6,046 nt of DNA from Corallococcus sp. CAG:1435 (GTDB lineage Bacteria; Bacillota; Clostridia; Christensenellales; CAG-314). The stretch covers positions 1 to 6,046 of the forward strand of contig HF998499.1 in the NCBI GenBank assembly GCA_000433775.1. Reading direction: 5' to 3'. Under the pieces are notes generated by a model that was given only the letters and a program-made list of their open reading frames with translations, was not told the DNA's origin and ran no database searches. Positions 1 to 4,933 of the stretch are shown in pieces. The stretch's first letter is position 1; each line of letters starts with the position of its first letter. Position numbers and translations under genes: made by a program.

Positions 1-176
1 CCCGTTTTAGCCGTGAAAGGGTGCATTTGCCTGCAACACCGTTATTTTGTAATTTTACTATTTGAAACTTACGTCACAGGGGGAATCGGTGTTTGTGTTT
101 TACGGCGAGTTGTTTTTGACTTTGAGAAAAGCGTTAGCCGTTGCTCTTTGAAATTCAGGTATTGACGCAATGCGCA

Positions 177-203
177 AATGCACTTTTTTTGGTGTGGTGC
201 ATT
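177..203. repeat. Inverted repeat, 7-bp stem with T7-containing loop
   Basis: AATGCAC at 177-183 is the exact reverse complement of GTGCATT at 197-203, with a 13-nt loop that begins with seven T. The T-run is in the loop rather than after the stem, so this is not a standard terminator on the + strand. No function can be assigned. Confidence 0.35.
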
Positions 204-292
204 CGTGGTGTAGGGCTAATCCCTTGCCGAGCCTTATTCGGCGCAAAATACGTCTTCCGCATGTCGTTGCTTTTTCCCTTTTCTGTTGGGTT

Positions 293-344
293 ACTCGGTG
301 ATATGGTTGGTAGGGCTTTTCGGCAGTTGACACCGGCACCGAGT
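293..344. repeat. Inverted repeat, 8-bp perfect arms
   Basis: ACTCGGTG at 293-300 is the exact reverse complement of CACCGAGT at 337-344, separated by 36 nt. It could close a stem in a transcript, or it could be chance in a region already rich in short inverted repeats. No T-tract follows the right arm and no known RNA family is recognised. Confidence 0.35.
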
Positions 345-394
345 TTTGTTACGGGTTGTTTCGGCACTTTCCGTTCTTAGCCTGTCAAACTGAC

Positions 395-579
395 TTTGCG
401 GTGAAAAAACTACAGACAAAATTCATTTGTGCCGTGCGTGCAGGTTGATTTCCTTTTTCGCAATGTCGGTGTGGTGTATATGCATCAAAGGCAACGGTGT
501 TTTTCAAGGTGTTTGTAAGTTTTTTGCGTGGTGGGCGTCACAGTTTTTATCGGTATTGCCCACTTCAATTCACCGCAAA
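395..579. repeat. 11-bp perfect inverted repeat pair enclosing 163 nt
   Basis: TTTGCGGTGAA at 395-405 is the exact reverse complement of TTCACCGCAAA at 569-579. The hexamer CAAACT occurs just outside each arm, at 386-391 and 581-586, three bases and one base away respectively. This could be the terminal structure of a small non-autonomous element with flanking direct repeats, but the direct repeats do not abut the arms exactly. There is no transposase gene inside. The right arm is also part of the dispersed intergenic repeat. Confidence 0.4.
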
Positions 580-597
580 ACAAACTTCGTTTAACTG
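491..597 (+). repeat. Intergenic repeat, copy 1
   Basis: The core starts GCAACGG at 491 and continues through TGT, a T-run, AGG and GTTTGTAAGTT to about 521. It lines up with the core of copy 3 (GCAACGGCTGTG at 4762, then TTTT, AGG and TTTGAAAGTT). The right arm, CCGCAAAACAA then CTTCGTTTAAC at 574-595, lines up with CCGCAAACAA then TTTCGTTTGAAC of copy 3 at 4805-4829. About 50 nt lie between core and arm here, compared with about 11 nt in copy 3, so this copy looks expanded or decayed. The alignment was made by eye. Confidence 0.45.
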
Positions 598-626
598 TTT
601 ACAAAGAAAAACCGATGTGGTATACT
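598..626 (+). promoter_or_regulatory. Sigma-A type extended -10 promoter for sua5
   Basis: A -35 box TTTACA (598-603) is separated by 17 bp from a -10 box TATACT (621-626). TG at 618-619 sits one base before the -10 box and gives an extended -10. Transcription should start near 633, leaving a short leader of about 33 to 48 nt before sua5 depending on the start codon. This is the best promoter in the window. Confidence 0.75.
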
Positions 627-642
627 GTCTTTGTATGTGGTG

Positions 643-662
643 TGTGAAAATATATTTTCACA
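643..662. promoter_or_regulatory. Perfect 20-bp palindrome, candidate operator or leader hairpin
   Basis: The half-site TGTGAAAATA is followed immediately by its exact reverse complement TATTTTCACA. With one mismatch pair (642/663) the symmetry extends to 640-665. It lies about 10 to 30 nt downstream of the predicted transcription start and ends just before the first start codon, so a protein bound here would block elongation or initiation. In RNA it can form an 8-bp stem with a UAUA loop just upstream of the ribosome binding site. The T/A-rich centre and TGTGA..TCACA ends loosely resemble ARG-box-type operators. The regulator is unknown. Confidence 0.55.
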
Positions 663-665
663 AAC

Positions 666-1673
666 ATGGAGAAAAATTGGTTGAATACACGTTATTTACA
701 GTTTAACGAAAGCGACCTGCAACTTGCGGGAAGACTTATCAGAGAAGGAAACCTAGTGGCATTTCCCACGGAAACGGTGTACGGCTTGGGGGCAAACGCT
801 TTGGACGAAAATGCGGTGAAAAGCACCTATTTTGCCAAGGGACGTCCCAGCGACAATCCGCTTATCGTGCATGTGTGGAACAAAAGTCAGATTTTCGACA
901 TAGCGGCACGTGTTACGGCAGACGCCGAAAAGATAATTGACAATCTTATGCCTGCAAGCATAACCATTGTGTTACCCAAAAAGTCCGTCGTGCCCGATTG
1001 CGTAACCGCCGATTTGGACACCGTTGCAATACGTATGCCCAAGTCGCCACAGGCAAGGCAGTTTTTGCGGTATTGCGACGTTCCCGTTACTGCGCCCAGT
1101 GCAAACACAAGTTCCCGCCCCAGCCCGACAACGTGGCAGGCGGTAAAGGAAGACATGGACGGCAAGATTTCCGCCATTTTGTGCGGCGAACCATGCGAAG
1201 TGGGGATAGAATCCACCGTGGTGGATTTGTGTGGCGACACGCCTTTGGTGTTGCGTCCGGGCATCATTACGCCGGAAATTTTGCAGGAAGTGTTGCAAAA
1301 ACCCGTGCGAGTGGTAACAAATCCCAAGGAAAAGGTGAATTCGCCGGGCGTAAGGTACAAGCACTATGCGCCCAAGGTGCCCATGGCTTTGGATTTGGAC
1401 GGCGACGTCAAAAAACTTGAAGCCTACTACGACAAGTTGGTGGCGGAGGGACTCAATCCCGTGTTGTTGGTGGAAAAACCTCAACTTTTCCACGGTAAAA
1501 ACACCCACCCGATAGGCGAAACGGATTTGGCAGTGGCGCAAAATCTGTTTGAAAACCTGCGTTATCTGGAAAAACGTTACGATTACATAATTGCAAGTTT
1601 TTCCTCAAAAACAAGTTTTGCGCAAAGCATTCTCAACAGACTTGTGCGTTCCGCCTCTCACAACATAATCTGA
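666..1673 (+). CDS. sua5: Threonylcarbamoyl-AMP synthase (Sua5/YwlC/TsaC family)
   Basis: The protein makes L-threonylcarbamoyl-adenylate from threonine, bicarbonate and ATP in the cytoplasm. This is the first step of t6A formation at position 37 of tRNAs that read ANN codons, and TsaD, TsaB and TsaE complete it. Its 335 residues fit the two-domain Sua5 form. The YrdC/TsaC domain spans about 15-215, with VAFPTETVYGLGANA at 31-45, KGRPSDNPLIVHV at 58-70, APSANTSSRPSP at 143-154 and VGIESTVVD at 179-187. The Sua5 linker motif SPGVRYKHYAP is at 226-236, followed by a C-terminal domain ending in an NRLVRSA segment (324-330). The ATG at 666 has no ribosome binding site. A TTG at 681 has GGAG at 668-671 with 9-nt spacing and would give a 330-residue protein whose N-terminus fits the family well, so the true start may be 681. 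Family assignment is certain; only the start is in doubt. Confidence 0.96.
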   Translation: MEKNWLNTRYLQFNESDLQLAGRLIREGNLVAFPTETVYGLGANALDENAVKSTYFAKGRPSDNPLIVHVWNKSQIFDIAARVTADAEKIIDNLMPASITIVLPKKSVVPDCVTADLDTVAIRMPKSPQARQFLRYCDVPVTAPSANTSSRPSPTTWQAVKEDMDGKISAILCGEPCEVGIESTVVDLCGDTPLVLRPGIITPEILQEVLQKPVRVVTNPKEKVNSPGVRYKHYAPKVPMALDLDGDVKKLEAYYDKLVAEGLNPVLLVEKPQLFHGKNTHPIGETDLAVAQNLFENLRYLEKRYDYIIASFSSKTSFAQSILNRLVRSASHNII

Positions 1674-1688
1674 CGTGAGAGTAATTTT
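1655..1688 (+). terminator. Possible weak intrinsic terminator overlapping the sua5 stop
   Basis: CTCTCAC (1655-1661) pairs perfectly with GTGAGAG (1675-1681) across a 13-nt loop that contains the TGA stop codon, and is followed by TAATTTT. The stem is short and the U-tract interrupted, so termination would be partial at best. Ribosomes reaching the stop codon would also disrupt the stem. Confidence 0.35.
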
Positions 1689-1768
1689 GGGCAATAGTTG
1701 CATAAACCAAGTGCGCAATTCAGAAATACCCGTCAACGTTAATATGCCACAGTGCGTGGTACACAAGC

Positions 1769-1823
1769 ATGAAGTTTGTTTGCGCAACGGCTGTGCCCTG
1801 TCCGAAACAGAAATTTTGAAAGT
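1769..1823 (+). repeat. Intergenic repeat, copy 2
   Basis: GCAACGGCTGTG at 1784-1795 is identical over 12 bases to 4762-4773 of copy 3. TTTGAAAGT at 1815-1823 is identical to 4784-4792, with 19 nt between the two blocks here and 10 nt in copy 3. To the left, GAAGTTTGTTTGCG (1771-1784) matches the reverse complement of the right arms of copies 1 and 3, as expected for a palindromic element. Both exact blocks lie in intergenic DNA in both places. Confidence 0.5.
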
Positions 1824-1844
1824 ATTTTGTCGGCTAAGTTTTTT

Positions 1845-1887
1845 GTATCGTTGCTGCGGCGAAATGGGTACCGTTGCTGAGGCGAAA
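1845..1887 (+). repeat. Tandem 20-bp direct repeat, 23-bp period
   Basis: Two copies (1845-1864 and 1868-1887) of GTAYCGTTGCTGMGGCGAAA agree at 18 of 20 positions and are separated by GGG-type sequence of 3 nt (1865-1867). The 23-bp period is close to two helical turns, which would put paired protein sites on nearly the same face of the DNA about 75 to 120 bp before rpiB. It may equally be a local slippage duplication within the repeat-rich spacer. Confidence 0.55.
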
Positions 1888-1962
1888 AATTTTACTGTTG
1901 TGTGTAAGCCGTAGACGGTTACGGCAAAAATGTAAAATAAAATTGCAAAATAAAGGTGAAAC

Positions 1963-2394
1963 ATGAAAATTGCAATGGCAAGCGACCATGGCGGTTTGGA
2001 TTTGAAAAACCGTGTCAAACAGTATCTTGAAGAGTGCGGACATCAGGTAGTGAATTTCGGCACCTACACCGCAGACAGTTGCGACTATCCCGATTTTGCC
2101 CGTCCCTGCGCAGAGGCAGTGGCAAACGGAAGTTGTGAAAGAGGCATTGTAGTGTGCACCACGGGAATAGGCGTGTCCATCGTGGCTAACAAGGTGAAGG
2201 GGGTGCGTTGCGCTCTTTGTACCAACAGCGACATGGCAACCATGACACGTCGGCACAACAACGCCAACGTTTTGGCTATGGGGCAAAGGTACGTAGATTT
2301 TGACACGGCAAAGCAAATTGTAAACGCTTTTCTTTCCACCCCTTTTGACGGAGGACGTCATCAACGGAGAGTGGACAAAATAGAAACACTGTGA
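1963..2394 (+). CDS. rpiB: Ribose-5-phosphate isomerase B
   Basis: This cytoplasmic enzyme interconverts ribose 5-phosphate and ribulose 5-phosphate in the non-oxidative pentose phosphate pathway. At 143 residues it is normal RpiB/LacAB size. The N-terminal strand and SDHGG motif carry His9. DYPDFA lies at 41-46. Cys65 in CTTGIGVSI corresponds to the catalytic base Cys66 of E. coli RpiB. RRHNNANVL (96-104) carries the ring-opening His98, and GGRHQRRV (130-137) is the phosphate-binding tail. Residue 66 is Thr where most relatives have Gly at the start of the GTGIG loop, a mild oddity. The ATG has AAAGGTG at 1952-1958. LacA/LacB galactose-6-phosphate isomerases are related, but the Cys and single-gene context favour RpiB. 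The stop codon overlaps the ribosome binding site of ntpF 8 nt downstream, so it is probably co-transcribed with the ATPase genes. Confidence 0.95.
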   Translation: MKIAMASDHGGLDLKNRVKQYLEECGHQVVNFGTYTADSCDYPDFARPCAEAVANGSCERGIVVCTTGIGVSIVANKVKGVRCALCTNSDMATMTRRHNNANVLAMGQRYVDFDTAKQIVNAFLSTPFDGGRHQRRVDKIETL

Positions 2395-2402
2395 GGTAAG
2401 TT

Positions 2403-2708
2403 ATGATTGAAGAGGTGGTAAATTCCATTTTGGAGGCGGAAGACGCAGCGGACAAAAAAATTGCACAGGCAAGAAAGCAAGCGTCCGACATCGTTGCCGA
2501 AGCCGAAAGCAAGGCGGAACAGCAAAAAAAGCAACAAGCCGCATCCAACAAGGCGCATTTTGCGCAGAAAAGCCGTGAAATAGAAGCGGAGGCGGACGCC
2601 GAGGCTAAAAAGACTTTGCAACAACTCAACGAGCAAACGGATAAGGAAATGGAAAGTTACCGCAAAAACGTCGATGAAGCGGTGAAAATCATTTTGGAGT
2701 CTTTGTAA
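2403..2708 (+). CDS. ntpF: V/A-type ATPase peripheral stalk subunit G (NtpF/AtpH-like)
   Basis: This 101-residue, Ala/Glu/Lys/Gln-rich protein is predicted to be almost wholly alpha-helical coiled coil (about 3-95), with no membrane segment and no catalytic motif. Such proteins pair with subunit E to form the peripheral stalk that holds the catalytic head still against rotation. The start EEVVNSILEAEDAADKKI resembles the N-terminal helices of stalk subunits, including NtpE later in this window. The assignment rests mainly on size, coiled-coil character and its place directly before ntpI, as in the Enterococcus ntpF-I-K-E order. GAGG at 2393-2396, overlapping the rpiB stop, lies 6 nt before the ATG. 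Its own TAA shares one base with the ntpI ATG (TAATG), which implies translational coupling. It is sometimes annotated as subunit H. Confidence 0.85.
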   Translation: MIEEVVNSILEAEDAADKKIAQARKQASDIVAEAESKAEQQKKQQAASNKAHFAQKSREIEAEADAEAKKTLQQLNEQTDKEMESYRKNVDEAVKIILESL

Positions 2709-4723
2709 TGGCAATAGTAACGATGAAACGCATGACCTTGTTGGCTATGCAGGCGGACAAGGACAAAATATACGACGCTTTGGTGCGTACAAATGCGGTG
2801 CAACTGAAACGCAGTACGGAAATTCCCAAATGCAGTACGGTCAACCCCTCCGACAGGATGGAAAAACTGGCGGAAAAGGTAAACCGAGTGGAAGAATCCA
2901 TTGCCTTTTTGGCGCATCAGACGGAATTGTACAATCTTTCGCACAAGGGCAAGCAACAGGCGGAATTCCCCAAAAATTCCTTTGCACGTCCACGCACGGA
3001 GATGGACTATCAGTTCTTTCTGGGCTTTGGCAAAAACGTGCAGCAGGTGGAAGAACAACTGGCACGTCTTGCTCAGTTGCGCAGCATTTTGTCTCAAGCG
3101 GAAAGCGATCTGGCGCAAAAGACATCGGAAAAAGAGCGTATGCTTCCCTACAAGGATTTGCCCCATCCTACCGTGTGGTACAAGGATACGGAAAGTTCCT
3201 TTGTGCAACTTTCGCAAATGCACGTTTCCGAGTGGCAAAAGTTGCAGACGCTTGCCGACGGTTTCGACCTTGTCAGTGTGGAAAAGGTGTGCGAGTACGG
3301 CAACGTCGCCGTTGTAGTGGCGGTAGTTCACAAAAGTCAGGCGGAATTTTTCCGTGAAGCCTCGTCGCTTGGACTTGTGAAAAGTAACGTTCGCACAGAA
3401 GTGTTGCCCAGACTTGTAATAAAAGATTTGGAACAACAGTGTCTGGATTTGATGAAAGTGCAAGAAGACACCGTAAAGCAAATTGTGGAAATGGACGGTT
3501 GCGTTACGCAGTGGAAAACCTACGTCGACTACCTTGGCTTGTGCCTCAAAAAGGCGGAGGCGGACGGCGACCTGCAAAACACCGCAGCCACCTACGTGCT
3601 GGAAGGGTACTGTCCTGCCGACAGTCAGGAATTGGTGCAACAAGCCATACAAAACGTCAGCATGTGCACGGTTGTCAACTTTGACGACATAGGCGAGGAG
3701 GAATTTGCCCCCACTCTCACACGCAACAACGCAGTGGTGAAACAGTTTGAATTCATCACAAACATGTACACTCCGCCCGACTACCACGAAGTGGACCCCA
3801 ACCCCGTAATGTCGGTGTTCTACTTCATAATTTTCGGGTTTATGGTTGCCGACGTCGGCTACGGATTGCTGTTGCTTTTGGCGGGGGTGTTTGCGCACTT
3901 TGCCATTAAGCAGTCAACGGGGTTGCGCACAATGTTGCAGTTGTTCGGCATTTGCGGAATTGCGGCAATTTTGGTGGGATTGCTTTTCGGCAGTTGTTTT
4001 TCCTACTCGCTGTTTGAAACGCCGCTTATTCCCGACCCGTCCAAGTATCCTATGGTAACAATGATACTCAGTCTGATGCTGGGTATCGTGCATATCGTTG
4101 CAGGCGTCGCTTGCAACATGGCTGTCAAGATAAAGCACAAACAGGCGCTTTCGGCATGGCTCACCGACTTTCCGTGGATTGTGGCGTTTCTGGCGCTTAT
4201 TCTTGCAATCTTCAACGCCGCATTGGATATGGCAGGTTACAGCGGTTACGATGCGTTGAGGTTGCCGGATATTGTAAGTAAAGTCAGTCTGTACGTTTGT
4301 CTTGGTGCCGTCGGCGTAGCCGTTGTCTTTGCAGGATTGGGTACAAAAGGTATCCTCGGCAAAATAATGAAGAGTTTCGGCAGTGCCTACGGACTTATCA
4401 ACTACTTTTCCGACATAATGAGTTACATCCGTGTGTTCGGTCTTATGTTGAGTTCCGCTCTTATGGGAGTGGTGGTCAACCAGTTGGGCGCAATGGTGTC
4501 AGCAGGCGGCGGAATAGGCTACGTATTTGCGGCTTTGGTGTTGGTGTTTGCGCACATGTTCAACCTCATTATGGGAATATTGGGTGTGTACATTCACAAC
4601 GGCAGGTTGCAGTACGTGGAATTTTTCGGAAAGTTCTACACGGGTGACGGCAAACTGTTCCTTCCTTTCGGAAGCGATACCAAGTACGTTTTGGTACAGG
4701 AAACGAAGGGTAAAAAGAATTAG
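2708..4723 (+). CDS. ntpI: V/A-type ATPase membrane subunit a (NtpI)
   Basis: The 671-residue a-subunit is the membrane stator that forms the two ion half-channels against the rotor ring. Residues 1-365 are a cytoplasmic arm with helical stretches (about 45-75, 108-145 and 240-285) that contacts the peripheral stalks. DYHEVDPNPVMSVFYF (358-373) leads into about eight membrane segments: roughly 367-383, 384-400, 408-429, 448-471, 486-506, 525-545, 562-592 and 603-630. YFSDIMSYIRVFGLMLSSA (566-584) holds Arg575, matching the essential channel arginine (Arg573 in E. hirae). Arg633 in IHNGRLQYVEFF matches the second one (Arg629), and FAHMFNL at 614-620 is also typical. Length is normal. The ATG overlaps the ntpF stop, with GGAG at 2696-2699 inside ntpF. 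After it the operon opens into a 210-nt gap before ntpK. Confidence 0.97.
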   Translation: MAIVTMKRMTLLAMQADKDKIYDALVRTNAVQLKRSTEIPKCSTVNPSDRMEKLAEKVNRVEESIAFLAHQTELYNLSHKGKQQAEFPKNSFARPRTEMDYQFFLGFGKNVQQVEEQLARLAQLRSILSQAESDLAQKTSEKERMLPYKDLPHPTVWYKDTESSFVQLSQMHVSEWQKLQTLADGFDLVSVEKVCEYGNVAVVVAVVHKSQAEFFREASSLGLVKSNVRTEVLPRLVIKDLEQQCLDLMKVQEDTVKQIVEMDGCVTQWKTYVDYLGLCLKKAEADGDLQNTAATYVLEGYCPADSQELVQQAIQNVSMCTVVNFDDIGEEEFAPTLTRNNAVVKQFEFITNMYTPPDYHEVDPNPVMSVFYFIIFGFMVADVGYGLLLLLAGVFAHFAIKQSTGLRTMLQLFGICGIAAILVGLLFGSCFSYSLFETPLIPDPSKYPMVTMILSLMLGIVHIVAGVACNMAVKIKHKQALSAWLTDFPWIVAFLALILAIFNAALDMAGYSGYDALRLPDIVSKVSLYVCLGAVGVAVVFAGLGTKGILGKIMKSFGSAYGLINYFSDIMSYIRVFGLMLSSALMGVVVNQLGAMVSAGGGIGYVFAALVLVFAHMFNLIMGILGVYIHNGRLQYVEFFGKFYTGDGKLFLPFGSDTKYVLVQETKGKKN

Positions 4724-4742
4724 CGTTGAAAAATCAGTGTAA

Positions 4743-4828
4743 TTCAAGAACGAAACGCATTGCAACGGCTGTGTTTTAGGACATTTGAAAGTTGACGCCG
4801 TTGCCGCAAACAACGTGTTTCGTTTGAA
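4743..4828 (+). repeat. Intergenic repeat, copy 3, forming a long imperfect hairpin
   Basis: Outer arms: TTCAA (4743-4747) pairs with TTGAA (4824-4828), and ACGAAACGC (4750-4758) pairs with GTGTTTCGT (4815-4823) with one G-U pair and a 2-nt bulge. An inner stem pairs GCAACGGC (4762-4769) with GCCGTTGC (4797-4804) around a 27-nt loop that contains TTTGAAAGT. In total about 22 pairs span 86 nt. The core and right arm are shared with copies 1 and 2. It resembles a small palindromic intergenic element that would be transcribed as a structured RNA within the operon. Confidence 0.55.
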
Positions 4829-4836
4829 CAGGCGTA

Positions 4837-4858
4837 CTTCGCCAACACAACGGCGAAG
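4837..4858 (+). other. Compact hairpin upstream of ntpK
   Basis: CTTCGCC (4837-4843) pairs perfectly with GGCGAAG (4852-4858) across an 8-nt AACACAAC loop. No U-tract follows, so it is not a standard terminator. It may act as a 5' stabilising structure if the ntpI-ntpK transcript is processed in this gap. Confidence 0.4.
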
Positions 4859-4919
4859 CAAAATGTTTCAAAAACAATGGCGAAAGCCACAAAAATAAAT
4901 ATAAAAAACAATTTTTTTC

Positions 4920-4925
4920 GGAGGA
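4920..4925 (+). promoter_or_regulatory. Very strong ribosome binding site for ntpK
   Basis: GGAGGA at 4920-4925 lies 8 nt before the ATG at 4934, preceded by unstructured A/T-rich sequence that includes a T7 run. It fixes the start of ntpK at 4934 rather than the upstream in-frame ATG at 4877. The layout recalls the U-rich translational enhancer ahead of the F-type ring gene atpE of E. coli, which supports high ring-subunit synthesis; that parallel is inference. Confidence 0.8.
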
Positions 4926-4933
4926 AAGAAAAA

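Larger units (their letters stand above)
1..597. other. Long gene-free region upstream of sua5
   Basis: No convincing gene lies here. The open frames present (for example 141-380 on + and 155-367 or 100-339 on -) overlap one another on both strands, lack Shine-Dalgarno sequences and match no family I recognise. The + strand is visibly T- and G-rich and unlike the A/G-rich sense strands of the genes to the right. The region contains several inverted repeats (177-183/197-203, 293-300/337-344, 395-405/569-579) and a copy of the intergenic repeat at 491-597. A weaker repeat-like segment lies near 32-73, and one on the minus strand near 100-155. I see no tRNA T-loop, riboswitch core or clear intrinsic terminator. 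It may be decayed sequence, a repeat cluster or an unrecognised structured RNA. Confidence 0.6.
1674..1962. other. 289-nt spacer between sua5 and rpiB
   Basis: No gene is supported here. In Bacillus subtilis other genes, including the phosphatase gene ywlE, lie between the homologues ywlC and ywlF. The spacer holds the terminator-like hairpin, an intergenic repeat copy (1769-1823), a 20-bp direct repeat (1845-1887) and a small 6-bp hairpin, GCCGTA/TACGGC at 1908-1913/1920-1925. A/T-rich sequence then leads to the rpiB ribosome binding site AAAGGTG at 1952-1958. A promoter for rpiB and the ATPase genes would be expected here. The only candidate, TAGACG at 1912 and TAAAAT at 1933 with 15-bp spacing, is weak. 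Confidence 0.55.
4724..4933 (+). other. 210-nt intra-operon spacer before ntpK
   Basis: This is the only long gap inside the ATPase cluster (others are -1, 8 and 26 nt). From left to right it holds the long imperfect hairpin of repeat copy 3 (4743-4828), a compact 7-bp hairpin (4837-4858), a short direct repeat (CAACGGCGAAGC near 4849 and CAATGGCGAAAGC near 4874) and a strongly A/U-rich leader (about 4888-4918) before the ntpK ribosome binding site. I found no consensus promoter and no hairpin followed by a U-tract, so read-through from ntpI is likely. The layout suits a leader that stabilises or boosts the ntpK part of the transcript. Confidence 0.55.

Noticed and set aside
177..203. Hairpin at 177-203 as an intrinsic terminator
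   Set aside because: The T-run lies in the loop and no T-tract follows the stem on either strand.
333..345. GGCACCGAGT resembles part of the terminal stem of a Cas9 tracrRNA
   Set aside because: Ten-base coincidence only. There is no anti-repeat, no CRISPR array and no cas gene in the window, and the following bases do not complete that stem.
141..380. Overlapping open frames of 70-79 codons on both strands (141-380 +, 155-367 -, 100-339 -)
   Set aside because: No ribosome binding sites, no recognisable family, and they occupy the same bases on opposite strands. They look like chance open frames in non-coding DNA.
643..662. CRP/FNR site (TGTGA-N6-TCACA)
   Set aside because: The half-sites are 10 bp apart rather than 6, so the known CRP/FNR geometry does not fit.
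1861..1878. GGGTACCG resembles a T-box antiterminator core
   Set aside because: The full T-box sequence is not matched, no specifier stem or competing terminator is visible, and rpiB is not a usual T-box target. The bases are explained by the direct repeat.
1912..1938. Candidate rpiB promoter TAGACG - 15 bp - TAAAAT
   Set aside because: Poor -35 match and short spacing in A/T-rich DNA. Not strong enough to annotate as a feature.
2657..3898. 413-codon open frame antisense to ntpI
   Set aside because: It lies wholly opposite ntpF and ntpI, is rich in His, Phe, Arg and Val as expected from the mirrored codon use, and has no start signal or family resemblance.
4877..4933. In-frame upstream ATG that would add 19 residues to NtpK
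   Set aside because: No ribosome binding site precedes it, the added residues are highly basic and not seen in K subunits, and GGAGGA is ideally placed for the ATG at 4934.
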